From: an uncultured Halocynthiibacter sp.
GTDB lineage: Bacteria > Pseudomonadota > Alphaproteobacteria > Rhodobacterales > Rhodobacteraceae
NCBI GenBank assembly: GCA_947503035.1
Contig: CANNCD010000005.1
Span: 1-50,207, forward strand
Direction of reading: 5' to 3'
DNA length: 50,207 bases
Shown here: positions 21,357 through 28,985 of the stretch, one piece after another
How positions within the stretch are numbered: the first letter of the stretch is position 1
How the letters are laid out: every line of letters starts with the position of its first letter
Translations under genes and position numbers: made by a program
Notes under the pieces: generated by a model
Seen by the model: the letters and a program-made list of their open reading frames with translations, nothing else
Told to the model about the DNA's origin: nothing
Database searches by the model: none

Positions 21357-22313
21357 TTACTCGGCCGCTGGGGTGTAAACCAATTCTGGGTTCACCCGAA
21401 GTGCCTCTTCCACAGCAATTTGCGCCATTTTCAAGATCGCATCGCGGGACGTGGCCGCCGCGATGAACCGCGCATTGTGGCAGAAGGTTGCGCCTTCGAC
21501 ACCGCTTACACCTTCGAGATCGGCGTTCGTCAAACCGGCCCATGCTTCGGGCAAATCGGCGCGTTGTTCAAACCCGTCATCGTTCAGACGAATACCGCCG
21601 ATGGTCCAATCCTTGCCGCGTGGCGCAACAACGAACAACAGATGATCGGCGCCCGCCTTGACCACCGCTGGGCGGAACGGCATCCCCATAGGGAGCTCCA
21701 GCACATAACCATCACCCGCATCCGCAATCGCCTGTTCGGCAAGGGCGGCGGCGCGTTGTTTCGCGGCACTGCGGTTGATGCGCGCCTCGACGAATGCACG
21801 TGCAATGCCCAGCGCGAGGTGGAACGCCTCGTTCTCGGCATCGGGACCAGTTTGGTCGAACACCGGCTTTAGGCTCTCGAGCAAAACAGGAAGCGTAAGA
21901 CCGGTCAGATCACCGGCGACAGATGGGCTTAGCTCTCCGTTATCCACCAGATCAATCGGCAGAACAAAACCGCGATCAAACGACCCGTAAACCGTTTCGC
22001 GCGCCTCTTCTGGGACATCCAACGCGGCAAGGTAATCCATGCCGTAGTGCTTCCAGATGAGACCGAACGACGAGTAGGGCTGATCATCGTCACGACGTGG
22101 CGCGCCCCGCTGGTGGTGGTCGAAAATCTGCGCCTCGGCATCATAGGACCCGCCCACATCATAGATGATCCGATCAGAGGCCGGTGTGATCCAGTCCTTG
22201 GATCGGGTGCGCATCAGCTCCGCATCGGGGAAAAGCCGCGTGAGGATAACGCTCGACATCAATTCGTCTGCGTGGAAGCCCCCAGAATGGGTGACAAGAT
22301 GTGAAATAGTCAT
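21357..22313 (-). CDS. MYG1 family protein (UPF0160, DHH-like)
   Basis: This 318-aa protein matches the MYG1/UPF0160 family. The N-terminal THSGGFHADELMSSVIL and the DHHQRG motif form a DHH-like metal centre, and the C-terminal region (GVEGATFCHNARFIAAATSR) is typical of family members. The eukaryotic relative MYG1 is a 3'-5' RNA exonuclease; the role of bacterial members is not settled. No signal peptide is seen, so it should be cytoplasmic. It is transcribed alone, convergent to kduID and divergent from the iron operon. Confidence 0.9.
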   Translation of the reverse strand: MTISHLVTHSGGFHADELMSSVILTRLFPDAELMRTRSKDWITPASDRIIYDVGGSYDAEAQIFDHHQRGAPRRDDDQPYSSFGLIWKHYGMDYLAALDVPEEARETVYGSFDRGFVLPIDLVDNGELSPSVAGDLTGLTLPVLLESLKPVFDQTGPDAENEAFHLALGIARAFVEARINRSAAKQRAAALAEQAIADAGDGYVLELPMGMPFRPAVVKAGADHLLFVVAPRGKDWTIGGIRLNDDGFEQRADLPEAWAGLTNADLEGVSGVEGATFCHNARFIAAATSRDAILKMAQIAVEEALRVNPELVYTPAAE

Positions 22314-22422
22314 GCGCTGTTGGCCTTTGGCTGATGGGATGGGTTGTCGCTAGATAGGACGCCCAGCGGCACAAAGCAACGGCGCATCCAACGGATGAGG
22401 GCAAAAGAAATTAAACCAACTA

Positions 22423-22458
22423 AAATTGTCGGATTGACAATACCAACTATTTTTGTCA
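22423..22458 (+). promoter_or_regulatory. Candidate iron-responsive operator/promoter before hemP
   Basis: ATTGTC-GGATT-GACAAT (22425-22441, approximate ends) is a perfect inverted repeat with a 5-base centre. A second copy of the right arm sequence, TTGTCA, lies at 22453-22458 and forms a further inverted pair TGACAA...TTGTCA. The TTGACA at 22434-22439 inside it can act as a -35. The location upstream of hemP suggests control by an iron regulator (Fur, Irr or RirA class), but the motif matches no consensus exactly. Confidence 0.45.
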
Positions 22459-22603
22459 GAAATCTTCATATTCTAGCCACCCTTTCAAACAGGGGAGCCC
22501 GATTCGCACCTGCAAGGACTTCTGAAACGCGACTCATCGCCCCCTTCGAAAGGTATCCAATGCCAGCTCTTATTTTGACGACCCGCACATTCCGAGGACA
22601 GAA

Positions 22604-22774
22604 ATGATGTTCATTCACAACCCAGAACAAACGACGCCGTCCCAAGAAAACCGTCTACCAACCTATAAGGCCGAGACATTGGTCCAGAACCAAGGTCAGG
22701 CGCATATCGTGCTTGGGGATCAAATCTACACGCTGCGGATCACCCGCGCTGGAAAACTCATTCTTACCAAATAA
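22604..22774 (+). CDS. hemP: Hemin uptake protein HemP
   Basis: This 56-aa protein is easily missed because it is so short. After a variable N-terminus it reads QAHIVLGDQIYTLRITRAGK followed by LILTK, the hallmark of HemP (PF10636), in which LRITR.GKLILTK is almost invariant. GAGGA lies 5 bases before ATG 22604 and 8 bases before an alternative ATG at 22607. HemP is a small iron-regulated protein of haem-uptake loci, and in some proteobacteria it acts as an activator of haem receptor genes. It begins the imelysin operon and is followed after 42 bp by the first imelysin gene. No haem receptor or TonB system is in the window. Confidence 0.92.
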   Translation: MMFIHNPEQTTPSQENRLPTYKAETLVQNQGQAHIVLGDQIYTLRITRAGKLILTK

Positions 22775-22780
22775 CGAAAC

Positions 22781-22799
22781 GCGCATCATGTTGATGTGC
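22781..22799 (+). promoter_or_regulatory. Stem-loop between hemP and imelysin
   Basis: GCGCATCA / TGATGTGC forms an 8-bp stem with one G-T pair and a 3-base loop. There is no T-run. It sits between the hemP stop and the imelysin start and could set mRNA stability or partial termination. Confidence 0.4.
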
Positions 22800-22816
22800 A
22801 ACATACGGACAGACCC

Positions 22817-24073
22817 ATGAAATCGACCCTACTTACTTCGGTGGCTATGACAGCTGCACTTGGCACCTCTGCAATGGCAGACACCAAAGCGGCCGTTTTG
22901 GACAACTATGCCAACATCGCACAGGCAGGTTACAGCGACAGCTTGATCACAGCCCAAACCCTAAAAAACGCAGTAAACGCATTCGTTGCCGCCCCCTCCG
23001 CAGAAGGCCTTACTGCCGCACGCGACGCATGGCTGGCCGCACGCGTTCCTTATCAGCAAACAGAAGTGTTCCGTTTCGGCAACGCGATCGTTGACGATTG
23101 GGAAGGCAAAGTAAACGCTTGGCCACTGGACGAAGGTCTGATCGATTATGTTGACGCCGCATATGGCCTGTCTGACGAAAACGAATTCGCCGCGTTGAAT
23201 GTTATCGCGACACCAAAATTCACCCTTTCTGGCACAGAAGTTGACGCATCCGCGATCACACCTGAACTGCTTGGTGAAACGCTTCAGGAAATCGACGGCA
23301 TCGAATCCAACGTTGCAACCGGTTACCACGCGATTGAATTCCTTCTTTGGGGTCAGGATCTAAACGGTCACGCACCGGGTGCGGGTAACCGGTCTTGGAC
23401 TGACTTTGCCGATGCGGATTGCACCAACGGCAACTGTGACCGTCGTGCGGAGTACCTTGTGGCGGCGACCGATCTTTTGATCTCTGACCTTGCGTGGATG
23501 ACCGAACAGTGGGGCACAGACGGCGCCGCGCGTGCGGAACTTCTTGGTGATGAAACCGCTGGTATCTCTGCGATGCTGACCGGCATGGGTTCCCTCTCCT
23601 ATGGTGAAACCGCCGGTGAACGTATGCGTCTTGGCATCATGTTGAACGACCCAGAAGAAGAGCACGACTGTTTCTCTGATAACACGCACAACAGCCACTA
23701 CTACGATGGTCTTGGTGTGCAGAACGTTTACCTTGGTGAATACACCCGCGTTGACGGCACTGTTGTGACTGGTGCGTCCTTGGCCGATTTGGTTGCGGCT
23801 GCGGATCCTGTGTTGAACGCCGAAGTTCAGACCAACCTGTCCAAAACCATGCGTGCCCTTGGTCTGATCAAATCCGCCGCCGAGGCAGGTTTTTCTTATG
23901 ACCAAATGATCGAACGCGGCAACGACGCCGGCGAAGCCCTTGTGATGGGCGGCGTGAACGGGCTGATTGAACAGACCCGCTCCTTCGAACGTGTTGTATC
24001 TACCCTCGGCCTAAACGATATTGCGTTCGAAGGCTCTGACAGCTTGGACGATCCAGAGGCTGTTTTCCAATAA
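22817..24073 (+). CDS. Imelysin family periplasmic iron-uptake protein (IrpA-like)
   Basis: This 418-aa protein has a signal peptide (MKSTLLTSVAMTAALGTSAMA, cleavage near residue 21) and the imelysin domain with its hallmark GxHxxE motif as GYHAIE at residues 169-174. The start at 22817 gives a normal signal peptide; a start at 22796 would place seven extra polar residues in front. Imelysin-like proteins are iron-regulated periplasmic or surface proteins thought to bind ferric iron or a ferri-complex; despite the peptidase label, proteolysis is doubtful. The operon of hemP, imelysin, di-haem oxidoreductase, imelysin and DUF1513 is conserved in marine proteobacteria. Confidence 0.93.
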   Translation: MKSTLLTSVAMTAALGTSAMADTKAAVLDNYANIAQAGYSDSLITAQTLKNAVNAFVAAPSAEGLTAARDAWLAARVPYQQTEVFRFGNAIVDDWEGKVNAWPLDEGLIDYVDAAYGLSDENEFAALNVIATPKFTLSGTEVDASAITPELLGETLQEIDGIESNVATGYHAIEFLLWGQDLNGHAPGAGNRSWTDFADADCTNGNCDRRAEYLVAATDLLISDLAWMTEQWGTDGAARAELLGDETAGISAMLTGMGSLSYGETAGERMRLGIMLNDPEEEHDCFSDNTHNSHYYDGLGVQNVYLGEYTRVDGTVVTGASLADLVAAADPVLNAEVQTNLSKTMRALGLIKSAAEAGFSYDQMIERGNDAGEALVMGGVNGLIEQTRSFERVVSTLGLNDIAFEGSDSLDDPEAVFQ

Positions 24074-24101
24074 TCGCACCATCGAAAGGCCAAGGCACAC
24101 T

Positions 24102-25637
24102 ATGCACCTAGGCAAGATACACAAAACGTCACTGCATTTGACGTTCGCAGCGGGCCTTCTGGGGTCCGCTGCATTTGCAGATGTGACGGTCGATCATCAC
24201 CTGAACGTGGTGCCCCGAACCGATGCCGAAATCGCGCGGATTGCGCCGATCATCGCCCCCACAACAGATTTCACAACATCCGAGAAATTCGAAGGTAAAC
24301 CCGCCGGCGCCGCAACCGTTCGCGTGCGCAAGACCGCCGACGCGTTCTCCGATTTTTCCGATAACCTGCGCTTTGAGGACGAGCTGGATTTTAAGGTCGG
24401 CAATGGCCTGTTCCGCAAACTTTGGGTGTCCTCTCCGTCGTCGACCCTTGCATCCGACGGGCTTGGGCCGCTGTTCAACGCGCGCTCCTGTCAACGGTGT
24501 CACCTTAAGGACGGGCGCGGTCATACCCCCGTTGATACTGACGACAATGCCGTGTCCATGTTCCTGCGGATTTCGATCCCCGATCATGACACCGTCGATA
24601 CCGGCGAGATCGAAGATTACATCGCCACCCTTCCCGACCCCAACTATGGCAATCAGCTTCAGGATTTCGCCATGGTCGGCCATACCGCCGAATATCAATT
24701 GGGCCTCACCTACGAAGATGTCGTGATTGCGCTGTCCGACGGCGAAACCGTCACCCTACGCAAGCCAACATATACCGCCGAGAACCTCGGCTATGGCCCA
24801 CTTCACCCCGACGCGATGCTAAGCCCGCGGATCACGCCCCAGATGATCGGCCTTGGCCTGCTTGAGGCCATTCCTGCCGCCGATATCCTCGCCAATGCGG
24901 ACCCCGATGACGCCGATGGCGATGGTATCTCCGGTCGCGCGAATATCACCATGTCCAAGGAGTTCGGCGTTCCGATGTTGGGGCGCTTTGGCCTTAAGGC
25001 GGGCACGCCAACCATTCGTCAACAGACCGCCGATGCGTTTTCGGGCGACATTGGTATTTCGTCATCGATCAACCCGAACCCTGCCGGTGAATGCACCGCT
25101 GCCCAAACCGTGTGCCAGTCCGGCCCGCATGGCGACGGCGATCATCGCGTGTTCGAAATCGACGACACTTCGCTTGATCTTGTGACCTTCTATAGCCGCA
25201 ACTTGGCCGTCCCCGCGCGCCGCGACATTGATGATCCAACCGTGTTGCGCGGCAAAGAAATGTTCTATGACGCGGGCTGCGCCTCCTGCCACACGCCGAA
25301 ATTCGTCACCGCGCGCCTCGAAGATCGCCCAGCGCAGAGCTTCCAATTGATCTGGCCTTACTCCGACATGTTGCTCCATGACATGGGCGAAGGTCTGGCC
25401 GATCATCGGCCCGAAGGCCGCGCCACGGGCCGCGAATGGCGCACTGCTCCGCTTTGGGGGATTGGTCTGACCGAGCAGGTCAGCGGGGTGCAGAATTACC
25501 TTCACGACGGGCGCGCCGAGACGTTGCTTGATGCGGTGTTATGGCACGGTGGCGAAGCCCAAGCCGCCCGTGATACCGTTGTCGAAATGCCCGCAGAAGA
25601 CCGCGCCGCGTTGATCCGTTTTCTCGAAAGCCTGTGA
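24102..25637 (+). CDS. Di-haem oxidoreductase, DUF1111 (thiol oxidoreductase-like cytochrome)
   Basis: This 511-aa secreted protein has an N-terminal signal peptide (about residues 1-27, ending SAAFA) and two c-type haem sites, CQRCH at 130-134 and CASCH at 393-397. It matches the DUF1111/PF06537 di-haem family related to MauG and bacterial cytochrome c peroxidases. Because it lies between two imelysin genes it probably performs a redox step linked to iron uptake in the periplasm, such as reduction or oxidation of the bound iron. The true electron partner is unknown. The next gene starts one base after its stop codon. Confidence 0.9.
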   Translation: MHLGKIHKTSLHLTFAAGLLGSAAFADVTVDHHLNVVPRTDAEIARIAPIIAPTTDFTTSEKFEGKPAGAATVRVRKTADAFSDFSDNLRFEDELDFKVGNGLFRKLWVSSPSSTLASDGLGPLFNARSCQRCHLKDGRGHTPVDTDDNAVSMFLRISIPDHDTVDTGEIEDYIATLPDPNYGNQLQDFAMVGHTAEYQLGLTYEDVVIALSDGETVTLRKPTYTAENLGYGPLHPDAMLSPRITPQMIGLGLLEAIPAADILANADPDDADGDGISGRANITMSKEFGVPMLGRFGLKAGTPTIRQQTADAFSGDIGISSSINPNPAGECTAAQTVCQSGPHGDGDHRVFEIDDTSLDLVTFYSRNLAVPARRDIDDPTVLRGKEMFYDAGCASCHTPKFVTARLEDRPAQSFQLIWPYSDMLLHDMGEGLADHRPEGRATGREWRTAPLWGIGLTEQVSGVQNYLHDGRAETLLDAVLWHGGEAQAARDTVVEMPAEDRAALIRFLESL

Positions 25638-25638
25638 T

Positions 25639-26661
25639 ATGAAATCAGCCCTGTTTCTTTTTGCCTTTGCGCCAACCATTGCCCTGTCGTCGCCCATGAC
25701 CGACGACGTGATCACGGGGCATATCCTGCCGCGCTATGAAACCCTTGCGGGAACGGCTCAGACCCTCGCCAGTGTCGCGGGCCAGACATGTGACGTAACC
25801 GACGCGACCCTGCGCGGCGCCTACGGCGAAGCGTTCGACGCATGGATCGCGGTCAGCCACCTGCGCTTTGGTCCAAGCGAGGCCGACAACCGCGCCTTTG
25901 CGCTGGCCTATTGGCCCGACACCCGTGGCGTGACCCCCAGAAGCCTGACCCAGTTGATTACGGCTGAGGACGAGGCCGGTCGTGACCCCGCCATTTTCCC
26001 CGAGGTGTCGATCGCCGCGCGTGGATATTATGCGTTGGAGTTTCTGATGTATGACGATGCGATTTCGACGTTGGGGGACGATGCGATTTCGACGTTGGGG
26101 GACGATGCCTATCGGTGTGATTTGCTCCGCACGGTTACCGCGGATATCGCCACGACGACCATGGAAATCAACGACGACTGGGCCGACTATGCCGCCCTTA
26201 TGCAGACCCCATCCGAGGGCGGGCCCTATCGCGATGATCTGGACGTGACGCAAGAACTCTATAAGGCTCTGACGACGGGGCTTGAGTTCACCGCGAACAC
26301 ACGTCTCGGCCGTCCCCTTGGAACGTTTGATCGCCCCCGCCCCGCCCGCGCCGAGGCGCGCCGTTCGGAACGTACATCCCGTCACATCGAGATCGCCCTA
26401 GCCACCCTTCGTGATCTGTCGCAACGTTTGGCCGTGGATCACCCGAACACCCATGCGGTTTTGGACGGCGACTATGCCCGCGCGCTTGAACGCCTTACCG
26501 ATCTTGCCGATCCGACCCTTGCGGGGGTGGCCGACCCGATGACCCGTTTCCGGATCGAAGCCCTCGCCCAGCTTGTGACCCAAATCGACACGCAAACCGC
26601 TGGGCTGCTTGGGCCTGCACTTGGGGTGTCTGCGGGTTTCAATGCGCTGGATGGCGACTGA
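25639..26661 (+). CDS. Second imelysin-like protein, divergent motif
   Basis: This 340-aa protein has a signal peptide (residues 1-18) and an imelysin-like fold. At the position of the GxHxxE motif it reads GYYALE (129-134), so the histidine is replaced by tyrosine. Directly after this is an exact in-frame 24-bp tandem duplication giving DDAISTLG twice (residues 139-146 and 147-154). The short form fits the second imelysin protein usually found in this operon, and the missing histidine may be normal for it or may mark loss of iron binding. Its start follows the previous stop by one base, and the next gene starts one base after its stop. Confidence 0.85.
   Translation: MKSALFLFAFAPTIALSSPMTDDVITGHILPRYETLAGTAQTLASVAGQTCDVTDATLRGAYGEAFDAWIAVSHLRFGPSEADNRAFALAYWPDTRGVTPRSLTQLITAEDEAGRDPAIFPEVSIAARGYYALEFLMYDDAISTLGDDAISTLGDDAYRCDLLRTVTADIATTTMEINDDWADYAALMQTPSEGGPYRDDLDVTQELYKALTTGLEFTANTRLGRPLGTFDRPRPARAEARRSERTSRHIEIALATLRDLSQRLAVDHPNTHAVLDGDYARALERLTDLADPTLAGVADPMTRFRIEALAQLVTQIDTQTAGLLGPALGVSAGFNALDGD
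26053..26100 (+). repeat. Exact 24-bp tandem duplication inside the second imelysin gene
   Basis: The unit GACGATGCGATTTCGACGTT plus GGGG occurs twice without mismatch (26053-26076 and 26077-26100), and a third partial copy of 8 bases follows. It keeps the reading frame. Absence of any silent change indicates a recent slippage or duplication event. Confidence 0.95.
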
Positions 26662-26662
26662 T

Positions 26663-27727
26663 ATGACTGACCGCCGCGCTTTTCTTCTTGGATGTTTGGC
26701 TGCAAGCGCCGTACCCCACGCAACATGGGCGGCAACTGGCGCCACGGCCTTTCTGTCGGCTGGCAAGATCGGTGAAGACTATGTCCTGTGCGGTCTGTCC
26801 CGCGCGGGCGATGTTACCTTCGAAATCCCCATTCCCACACGCGGCCATGCCGCCGCCGCACATCCGACACGCCCCGAGGCCGTCGCCTTTGCCCGCCGCC
26901 CTGGCACATTTGCGATGGTGCTGGACTGCGCAACGGGCGACGTCATCGCGAACCTATCCGCCGCGAGAGGCCGACATTTCTATGGGCATGGTGTGTTTTC
27001 CAAGGACGGGCGCACGCTCTTTACCACCGAAAACGACTATGACGCCGCGCGTGGCGTTGTTGGCGTCTGGGACACCGCCACCTATACCCGCATCGATGAA
27101 TTCGACAGCGGCGGGGTCGGCCCCCATGACATCAAACGTCTTCCCAACACAGACAAGCTCGTGATTGCCAACGGAGGGATTGAAACCCACCCCGACAGTG
27201 GTCGAGATAAGCTCAATATCCCCGTCATGGAGAGCAACCTTGCCTATCTCGAAAACGGCAAAGTCACCGAAACCGTGACACTTGGTCGAACGCATCAATA
27301 TGCATCCATCCGCCATCTGTCCGTCGCACGCGACGGCACCGTTGCATTCGGGATGCAGTGGGAGGGCGGCACACCCGCCCCCGCGCTTGTCGGCACCCAT
27401 AAGTCGGGGAACACCCCTGTTCTCATGTCACTGCCAGAGACCGATCTTACGGCGATGAACGGATATGTCGCCAGCATCGCGTTTTCAGGTGATGATCGCC
27501 ATATCGGCGTCACCTGCCCCCGAGGTGGTCTTGTCCAAACATACGACACCCAGAACGAACGCCTCTCCGTCTGCCATGTCGCCGACGATATTGGTGGGAT
27601 CGCGCCGCAAGCGTCGGGGTTCACCGTCACCTCTGGCGATGGCAGCCTCCACACCATTGGCTCCCAAACCATCACGCGGCAGGCACAGCATTCGATCCAA
27701 TGGGATAATCATCTGGTTGCTCTTTGA
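26663..27727 (+). CDS. DUF1513 domain protein with Tat signal
   Basis: This 354-aa protein begins MTDRRAFLLGCLAASAVPHA, a twin-arginine signal (RRAFLLG) that exports folded, often cofactor-bearing proteins. The rest matches DUF1513, a beta-propeller-like family nearly always encoded with imelysins and di-haem oxidoreductases. Stretches such as HFYGHGVFSKDGRTLFTTEN and GVGPHDIKRLPN are typical. Start 26663 lies one base after the previous stop. The role is unknown beyond the association with iron acquisition. Its last 56 bases overlap the convergent polymerase gene, but the C-terminus SIQWDNHLVAL looks genuine. Confidence 0.88.
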   Translation: MTDRRAFLLGCLAASAVPHATWAATGATAFLSAGKIGEDYVLCGLSRAGDVTFEIPIPTRGHAAAAHPTRPEAVAFARRPGTFAMVLDCATGDVIANLSAARGRHFYGHGVFSKDGRTLFTTENDYDAARGVVGVWDTATYTRIDEFDSGGVGPHDIKRLPNTDKLVIANGGIETHPDSGRDKLNIPVMESNLAYLENGKVTETVTLGRTHQYASIRHLSVARDGTVAFGMQWEGGTPAPALVGTHKSGNTPVLMSLPETDLTAMNGYVASIAFSGDDRHIGVTCPRGGLVQTYDTQNERLSVCHVADDIGGIAPQASGFTVTSGDGSLHTIGSQTITRQAQHSIQWDNHLVAL

Positions 27728-28985
27728 CATCCGACGCCATTTCGCGCGCATGGACCCCCAGCATGATCAATCCGGGCCAAAGCATATAGGCCTCGATTTC
27801 AAGATTTTCGCCGAATGACAACAGAACAATCGTCATCATAATCCCCATTGGCAAACGTCCACGCGGGCCGCGGGCCGCATCGACCATTGTGATCAACACC
27901 TGCCACGCCAGCGGCACCAACAGCGCCATGAACCCAATCAGACCCTTAATGAACAACAACCCGTACCACGTGTGGTGGCTGCCGATTGGCATATATTCCA
28001 CCAGATGCGGACCCGGTTGGATGGTGCCATGACCGAACCAAACGGCCTCTTCGCGCCACCGTTCATGGGCGATACGTTGCAGGGTTTCCCGCACCCGTGT
28101 GCTATCGGCACGGGCGCCCTTAAAGCTGCTGATCGCGTTTTCAATGCCACGCAAAAGAGCCGTGCCCAGAACCGCCAGCGACGCGGTCAATCCGGCGACC
28201 ACATGCCACGCCCAGCCTTTCAATAACAATCCCATCATGCGCGGGCCAATCGTACAGGCGACCAGCCCAACCAAACCCATGCGCGACTTGGAGGCAAAGA
28301 TCATCAACATGCCCGCAGCCACACCCGCCGCGCGCCACTTGGGGCTTTCGTCCTCAAGTGCGAACAGAACCATGATCACGCCCAGCAACGCCGCGAAGGG
28401 CGACCACGGCGCATAGAACTGCCAACGCGGGGTCCATGATCCCGGATCAAGCGTATAGAGGAAGAACGTGAAATATTCCGGTCCAGGCCCACCGACCACC
28501 CGCAGGGGCGATGTGAAAATCCGTTCCGGTAGGCCGATATACGGCGCCACCAATAACACCGGAGCAAGCGCAAGCGTCCACGCCCCGACGATACATTGCC
28601 CCCGCACCAATATGGCACGGCGAATAGGAAGCACCGCCCCCGCCAGTGGGAACAATGCCAGTAGCGCCCAGCCCTTGGCCCAGCCGATGGTGGATTTGAT
28701 GGTCTGCTTGGCCCCAAGGCCCCAGTTCAGGTGCCCAACCCAGAGCGTGATCAGTAACACCAAAACGCCCGCGATCCACGCCCAGACAATCAACGGAATG
28801 CCCCCCGTCGCCCGAAGGTCTTCGCGCACCGCCGGTCCGAAATAAAGCACCAAAGTAGCCAAGCCCCCAAGGAGCCACGCCATCACCGGCCCGACAATAT
28901 AAAGCGCGCCGACGAAATAAAACGGCCATGTCCACGCCGCAGAACGATAGACGAATGCCTCGGCTGGGTTCTCGGGACGTATCAT
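27672..28985 (-). CDS. O-antigen polymerase/ligase-like membrane protein (Wzy type)
   Basis: This 437-aa protein is mostly hydrophobic with about ten membrane segments. It has a large extracytoplasmic loop (around residues 150-200) and a second one containing VWFGHGTIQPGPHLVEYMPIGSHH in two parts (VWFGHGTIQPGPHLVEY, MPIGSHHTWYG); this GH...GSHN-like region is typical of Wzy/O-antigen ligase families. It should polymerise or ligate exopolysaccharide repeat units at the periplasmic face. Its start overlaps the chain-length gene stop by 4 bases, so the two are coupled. The end overlaps the convergent DUF1513 gene by 56 bases. Confidence 0.83.
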   Translation of the reverse strand: MIRPENPAEAFVYRSAAWTWPFYFVGALYIVGPVMAWLLGGLATLVLYFGPAVREDLRATGGIPLIVWAWIAGVLVLLITLWVGHLNWGLGAKQTIKSTIGWAKGWALLALFPLAGAVLPIRRAILVRGQCIVGAWTLALAPVLLVAPYIGLPERIFTSPLRVVGGPGPEYFTFFLYTLDPGSWTPRWQFYAPWSPFAALLGVIMVLFALEDESPKWRAAGVAAGMLMIFASKSRMGLVGLVACTIGPRMMGLLLKGWAWHVVAGLTASLAVLGTALLRGIENAISSFKGARADSTRVRETLQRIAHERWREEAVWFGHGTIQPGPHLVEYMPIGSHHTWYGLLFIKGLIGFMALLVPLAWQVLITMVDAARGPRGRLPMGIMMTIVLLSFGENLEIEAYMLWPGLIMLGVHAREMASDVKEQPDDYPIGSNAVPAA

